Below, one piece after another: positions 60,761-64,000 of a stretch of DNA of 64,000 nt (position 1 is the first letter of the stretch; each line of letters opens with the position of its first letter). Origin of the DNA: Atopomonas sediminilitoris (GTDB lineage Bacteria > Pseudomonadota > Gammaproteobacteria > Pseudomonadales > Pseudomonadaceae); the NCBI RefSeq assembly GCF_022601735.1, contig NZ_JAKUMM010000002.1, positions 389,410 through 453,409 of the forward strand, in the 5' to 3' direction. The position numbers and the translations under genes are program-made. The notes beneath the pieces are model-generated. The model was not told the DNA's origin. It saw nothing but the letters and a program-made list of their open reading frames with translations, and ran no database searches.

Positions 60761-62365
60761 TCACTCCGTGCGCTTGGCCAGCAGGTTCTTCTTGCCGTTG
60801 TCGAGTTGCGCTAATAGCGGCTTGGTTTGCTGGAAGAAGCGTTGCTTCTCGCTAGCGTGAATGGGGTCAGCCATCGGCATCTTGATGCCGAGCGGGTCAC
60901 GATGCACGCCATTCACTAAAAACTCATAGTGCAAGTGCGGTCCGGTAGACAGCCCTGTGGTGCCGATATAGCCGATGACTTGGCCTTGTTTAACGGCCAC
61001 GCCATTGCGTACGCCGCGAGCGAAACCGTTCATGTGTGCATACAGCGTGCGATAGGTTTGCCCGTGCTGAATAATCACGGTGTTGCCATAGCCGCCTTTA
61101 CGCCCTGCCAAGACAACTTTGCCCGCGCCGGCTGCTTTGATGGGCGTGCCGCGTGGCGCTGCGTAGTCCACCCCTTTGTGAGCGCGGATTTTATTCAAAA
61201 TAGGATGCTTGCGGCCCATCGAGAAACGCGAGCTAATCCGCGCAAAGTCAACTGGGGTGCGGATGAATGCCTTGCGCATGCTCAAGCCGCTAGGCAAGTA
61301 ATAGCTGGTGATACCTTGTTTGTTGGTGTAGCGAACGGCTTGATATTCCTTGCCGCGGTTGGTGAAGCGCGCGGCTAAGATTTCACCGCTGCCGACCACC
61401 GAGCCCTCAACGATTTTTTCTTCGTAGACCAGCTCAAAGCTGTCGCCTTTGCGGATTTCACGGGCAAAGTCGATGTCGTAACCAAAAATGTTGGCCAGTT
61501 CCATCACAAGGCTGTGGCTCATGCCGGCATGCTTGCCCGCTAAAAATAGCGACGACTGAATCGTGCCTTGAGTAAAGCGGGTGTGCACTTCAGGCTTAAT
61601 TTCATCGCGTTGAAACTTGAACCCATTGTCGTCGCGCAACAAGGTGATGCTGGCGAGCTTAGAAAGCTGCGAGCGTAAACCGTGTAGCTCGGCATCAACC
61701 ACTTTGAACTCAACCACTTGGCCGACTTTAAGGCGCGTGAATTGCTTGGCTTCTTTGCTGCTGTTGAGTGCCGCGTGCAGTTGCGTGGCGCTCAGGCCTG
61801 CGCGGTTAAACAGTGTCGACAGCGTTTCACCCGAGGCGACGGTCAACGCTTGCCACTCAGACTGTGCAGGTTCTTCTGCTGGCTCAAGGGTTTCTTCGGC
61901 TAACGCGGTAGTGGGCTGCTCGCCCGAGGTGTCGGCTGCTTCTGTATCCGCTTCAGGCTCGTCTTCGTCACTGAAAAAGCTAAAGAAGCCGCCTTCATCC
62001 TCCGTAGACTCATCAGTGGTGTCGGTCAGTGAGGCTTGGATTTCCTCAGCGATGACGGCGTCTTTTTCAACGGCAGACTCGGCAGGGCGGCTTTTTTCGC
62101 TAGGCGCTGCAAGCACAGCAACTTCACTGGCAGAAACATCGCTTGATGAGTTGGCTGACTCGGTGTGAGGTGTCGTGATTTTAGGCGGCTGTAGCTCGGC
62201 AGTCTCAAGCGGTAGCTCAAGCTCAAGGGCGCTGCTGCGTTTGGCTTCAACTTCGCGGGAGGGGAACACTAGCAGCGTCAAGCTCATCAGCGCGGCAACG
62301 CCACTGGCGGCGAGCAGATGAGTGCGCGGGTAGTATGGATTCTTCTTGTCTTGGCGTGATGTCAT
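60761..62365 (-). CDS. M23 family metallopeptidase (MepM-like)
   Basis: 534-residue murein endopeptidase. One N-terminal membrane segment ([19 protein letters not shown]), a long acidic linker, an OapA/LysM-like middle part ([15 protein letters not shown]), then the LytM catalytic domain with [28 protein letters not shown] and [10 protein letters not shown] (the HxH zinc motif is intact). ATG 62365 is chosen over a longer frame because the N terminus matches pseudomonad relatives. The C-terminal neighbour anmK is coupled. Confidence 0.93.
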   Translation of the reverse strand: MTSRQDKKNPYYPRTHLLAASGVAALMSLTLLVFPSREVEAKRSSALELELPLETAELQPPKITTPHTESANSSSDVSASEVAVLAAPSEKSRPAESAVEKDAVIAEEIQASLTDTTDESTEDEGGFFSFFSDEDEPEADTEAADTSGEQPTTALAEETLEPAEEPAQSEWQALTVASGETLSTLFNRAGLSATQLHAALNSSKEAKQFTRLKVGQVVEFKVVDAELHGLRSQLSKLASITLLRDDNGFKFQRDEIKPEVHTRFTQGTIQSSLFLAGKHAGMSHSLVMELANIFGYDIDFAREIRKGDSFELVYEEKIVEGSVVGSGEILAARFTNRGKEYQAVRYTNKQGITSYYLPSGLSMRKAFIRTPVDFARISSRFSMGRKHPILNKIRAHKGVDYAAPRGTPIKAAGAGKVVLAGRKGGYGNTVIIQHGQTYRTLYAHMNGFARGVRNGVAVKQGQVIGYIGTTGLSTGPHLHYEFLVNGVHRDPLGIKMPMADPIHASEKQRFFQQTKPLLAQLDNGKKNLLAKRTE

Positions 62366-62402
62366 CGGTCTGTAAATGGCCGGTGTTATGCAATATCTGT
62401 AT

Positions 62403-62431
62403 AAAATATAACCAGACGCTTGTTTGATCAA
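62403..62431 (-). promoter_or_regulatory. Sigma-70 promoter of the M23 peptidase-anmK operon
   Basis: On the minus strand TTGATC (62426-62431) and TATTTT (62403-62408) are 17 bp apart. They lie about 38 bp upstream of the peptidase start. Confidence 0.5.
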
Positions 62432-62545
62432 CGTGAAACTGCTCTGGCGTGCGCGTTTTCTGCCCAGTGGGCCAATTTGTTTTTAGTCCGCTGCATTGTA
62501 AGCTGAGTTCTCTTTGTAGCTGTGGATTCTTTTAAGAGGGTAATA

Positions 62546-63739
62546 ATGAAGTCGCTGGATGAGCAGTTGGCGCTGATTCGACGCGGATCGGAAGAGATCT
62601 TGGTCGAAGATGAATTAATCGAAAAGCTAAAGCAGGGGCGCCCGCTGCGGATTAAGGCGGGCTTTGATCCGACCGCTCCCGATCTGCACCTGGGGCACAC
62701 GGTGCTTATTAATAAGCTGCGCCAGTTTCAAGAGCTGGGCCATCAGGTCGTGTTTTTGATTGGCGATTTTACCGGCATGATCGGTGATCCCACTGGGAAG
62801 AACGTCACCCGTCAGCCGCTCACGCGTGAGCAAGTGCTGGCCAACGCTGAGACGTATAAAGAGCAGGTGTTCAAGATTCTTGATCCTGCTAAAACTGAAG
62901 TGGCCTTTAACTCAACGTGGATGGACGCTATGTCCTCGGCTGAGCTGATTCAGTTGGCTGCCAAGCACACCGTGGCGCGCATGCTCGAGCGCGATGATTT
63001 CTCCAAACGTTATGCGGCCAATCAGTCCATTGCAATCCATGAGTTTTTGTATCCGCTGGTGCAAGGCTATGACTCGGTAGCGCTTAAGGCGGATGTTGAG
63101 TTAGGCGGGACTGATCAGAAGTTCAACTTGCTGATGGGGCGCGAGTTGCAGCGTGCTTACGGACAAGAGCCGCAGATTATTCTGACCATGCCGTTGCTGG
63201 AGGGGTTGGACGGCGTTAAGAAGATGTCCAAGTCACTCGGCAACTATGTGGGCATCCAAGAAGCGCCAGGGGTGATGTATAGCAAGCTGGTATCCATGCC
63301 GGACGAGTTGATGTGGCGCTACTTTGAATTGCTGAGCTTCCGTAGCATGGAAGAAATTCAGCAGTTCAAACGTGATATCGAAGCAGGAGCTAACCCGCGT
63401 GATATCAAAATTAAGCTGGCTGAGGAGCTAGTGGCGCGCTTCCATGGCGAGGAGGCGGCGCAAAATGCACATAAATCAGCGGGTAACCGGCTGAAAGATG
63501 GTGAGTTGCCTGAAGACTTGCCAGAGGTGACTGTAGAGGCTGATGGGGATATGCCCATTGCTGCGGTCATTAATAAGGCTGGCTTAGTTAAGAACGCTGC
63601 CGCGGCACGCGATATGCTAAGTGCGGGCTCGGTCAAGGTTGATGGTGAGGTCGCGGAGCGCGACTTCATCTTTAAGCATGGCGCAACGCATGTCTGTCAG
63701 GCGGGTAAAAAAGCCTTCGCCCGCATCACGCTAAAATAA
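62546..63739 (+). CDS. tyrS: Tyrosyl-tRNA synthetase
   Basis: Charges tRNA-Tyr. The HIGH-type motif is HLGH ([10 protein letters not shown]), the KMSKS loop is intact (KKMSKSLGN), and an S4 RNA-binding domain closes the protein ([20 protein letters not shown]). ATG 62546 with AAGAGGG upstream gives 397 aa; it is the TyrZ-like subtype common in Pseudomonas. It is divergent from the M23 peptidase and is followed by rRNA-type promoters, as in P. aeruginosa. Confidence 0.97.
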   Translation: MKSLDEQLALIRRGSEEILVEDELIEKLKQGRPLRIKAGFDPTAPDLHLGHTVLINKLRQFQELGHQVVFLIGDFTGMIGDPTGKNVTRQPLTREQVLANAETYKEQVFKILDPAKTEVAFNSTWMDAMSSAELIQLAAKHTVARMLERDDFSKRYAANQSIAIHEFLYPLVQGYDSVALKADVELGGTDQKFNLLMGRELQRAYGQEPQIILTMPLLEGLDGVKKMSKSLGNYVGIQEAPGVMYSKLVSMPDELMWRYFELLSFRSMEEIQQFKRDIEAGANPRDIKIKLAEELVARFHGEEAAQNAHKSAGNRLKDGELPEDLPEVTVEADGDMPIAAVINKAGLVKNAAAARDMLSAGSVKVDGEVAERDFIFKHGATHVCQAGKKAFARITLK

Positions 63740-63752
63740 GCGTGAAAAACAG

Positions 63753-63780
63753 TTGACGGCAAAACTGCTGGGCCTATAAT
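63753..63780 (+). promoter_or_regulatory. First upstream promoter of the following (probably rRNA) operon
   Basis: TTGACG (63753-63758) and TATAAT (63775-63780) with a 16-bp spacer. The -10 is a perfect consensus. It lies soon after the tyrS stop codon. Confidence 0.75.
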
Positions 63781-63913
63781 GCGCCCCTCTTCGCAGCGAG
63801 CGGCAAGTGATTGAATCTCTTGCGGTTTTAGCGAAGTGGGGTGGCGATAGGACGCTGTCCAGAGGGTTTTCGGAAAGGCTTCGGTCTTCTGAAAATAAAC
63901 TCGAAATGAGGTG

Positions 63914-63941
63914 TTGACAGTGAGCTTGCTCAGTGTAGAAT
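63914..63941 (+). promoter_or_regulatory. Second, tandem promoter before the window end
   Basis: TTGACA (63914-63919) and TAGAAT (63936-63941) with a 16-bp spacer, followed by a C/T-rich start region. The downstream RNA lies beyond the window; by analogy with tyrS neighbours in Pseudomonas it is most likely 16S-23S-5S rRNA. Confidence 0.75.
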
Positions 63942-64000
63942 TCGCCTCCCGCTGATGAGGCTCATGCAGATTGCTGAGTTTCCCAAGTGGCTGAATCGAA

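Noticed and set aside
62475..62500. tyrS promoter (TTGTTT with TAAGCT)
   Set aside because: The -10 is a poor match, so I do not list it as a feature.

Overview
The window is chromosomal DNA of a gammaproteobacterium, most likely in the Pseudomonadaceae. I infer this from family content and gene order: rpsU-dnaG-rpoD next to tsaD/plsY/folB/folK/cca; a SpoVR-YeaH-PrkA cluster; tolC divergent from thiC, followed by nudF-cpdA-yqiA-parE-parC; and hemJ/argC/bactofilin/erpA/anmK/M23 peptidase/tyrS leading to strong tandem promoters of the rRNA type. Genes are densely packed, often with ATGA or shorter overlaps. Most of the window is core genome.

Layout. 1-5.1 kb: truncated chemoreceptor, TatD nuclease, CheY-like regulator with an acidic tail, small secreted protein, prfC. 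5.1-11.8 kb: ornithine decarboxylase behind a long, foldable leader; then a tightly overlapping run of pyruvate kinase and the three 5-oxoprolinase subunits pxpABC; then nitroreductase and FKBP isomerase. 11.8-13.4 kb: LysR regulator divergent from an NAD(P)-binding protein. 13.5-18.1 kb: accessory module of an MmeI-like (type IIL) restriction-methylation protein and a DUF3037 protein, framed by related sequences in direct orientation. 18.1-19.3 kb: CHAP amidase and an unknown exported protein. 19.4-27.7 kb: CAU tRNA, large periplasmic-sensing GGDEF-EAL protein, and the rpsU-dnaG-rpoD macromolecular synthesis operon with an internal terminator. 27.8-33.8 kb: tsaD, plsY, folB-folK, cca, a tautomerase, a hexanucleotide repeat, and an EamA transporter divergent from a LysR regulator. 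33.8-38.6 kb: SpoVR / YeaH / PrkA stress triad. 38.9-51.2 kb: TolC, TPP riboswitch with thiC, nudF, DUF1249, cpdA, yqiA, parE, a phytase-like protein, a retropepsin-like protease, parC. 51.2-57 kb: small envelope protein, SDR, DUF805, nitronate monooxygenase, hemJ, ClC. 57-64 kb: argC, coiled-coil protein, bactofilin, erpA, anmK, M23 peptidase, tyrS, rRNA-type promoters.

How the parts work together. The topoisomerase IV genes parE and parC lie in one rightward run with nudF, cpdA and yqiA. rpsU, dnaG and rpoD join translation, replication and transcription initiation. erpA serves iron-sulfur assembly; anmK and the M23 peptidase act in murein turnover and recycling.

The best candidates for something not fully described are the repeat-flanked type IIL/DUF3037 module, the structured ornithine decarboxylase leader, the pyruvate kinase-5-oxoprolinase operon, and the inverted repeat that reaches the nitroreductase ribosome binding site. 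I found no CRISPR array, prophage or complete insertion sequence. Functions are assigned from motif recognition only; no database search was run.
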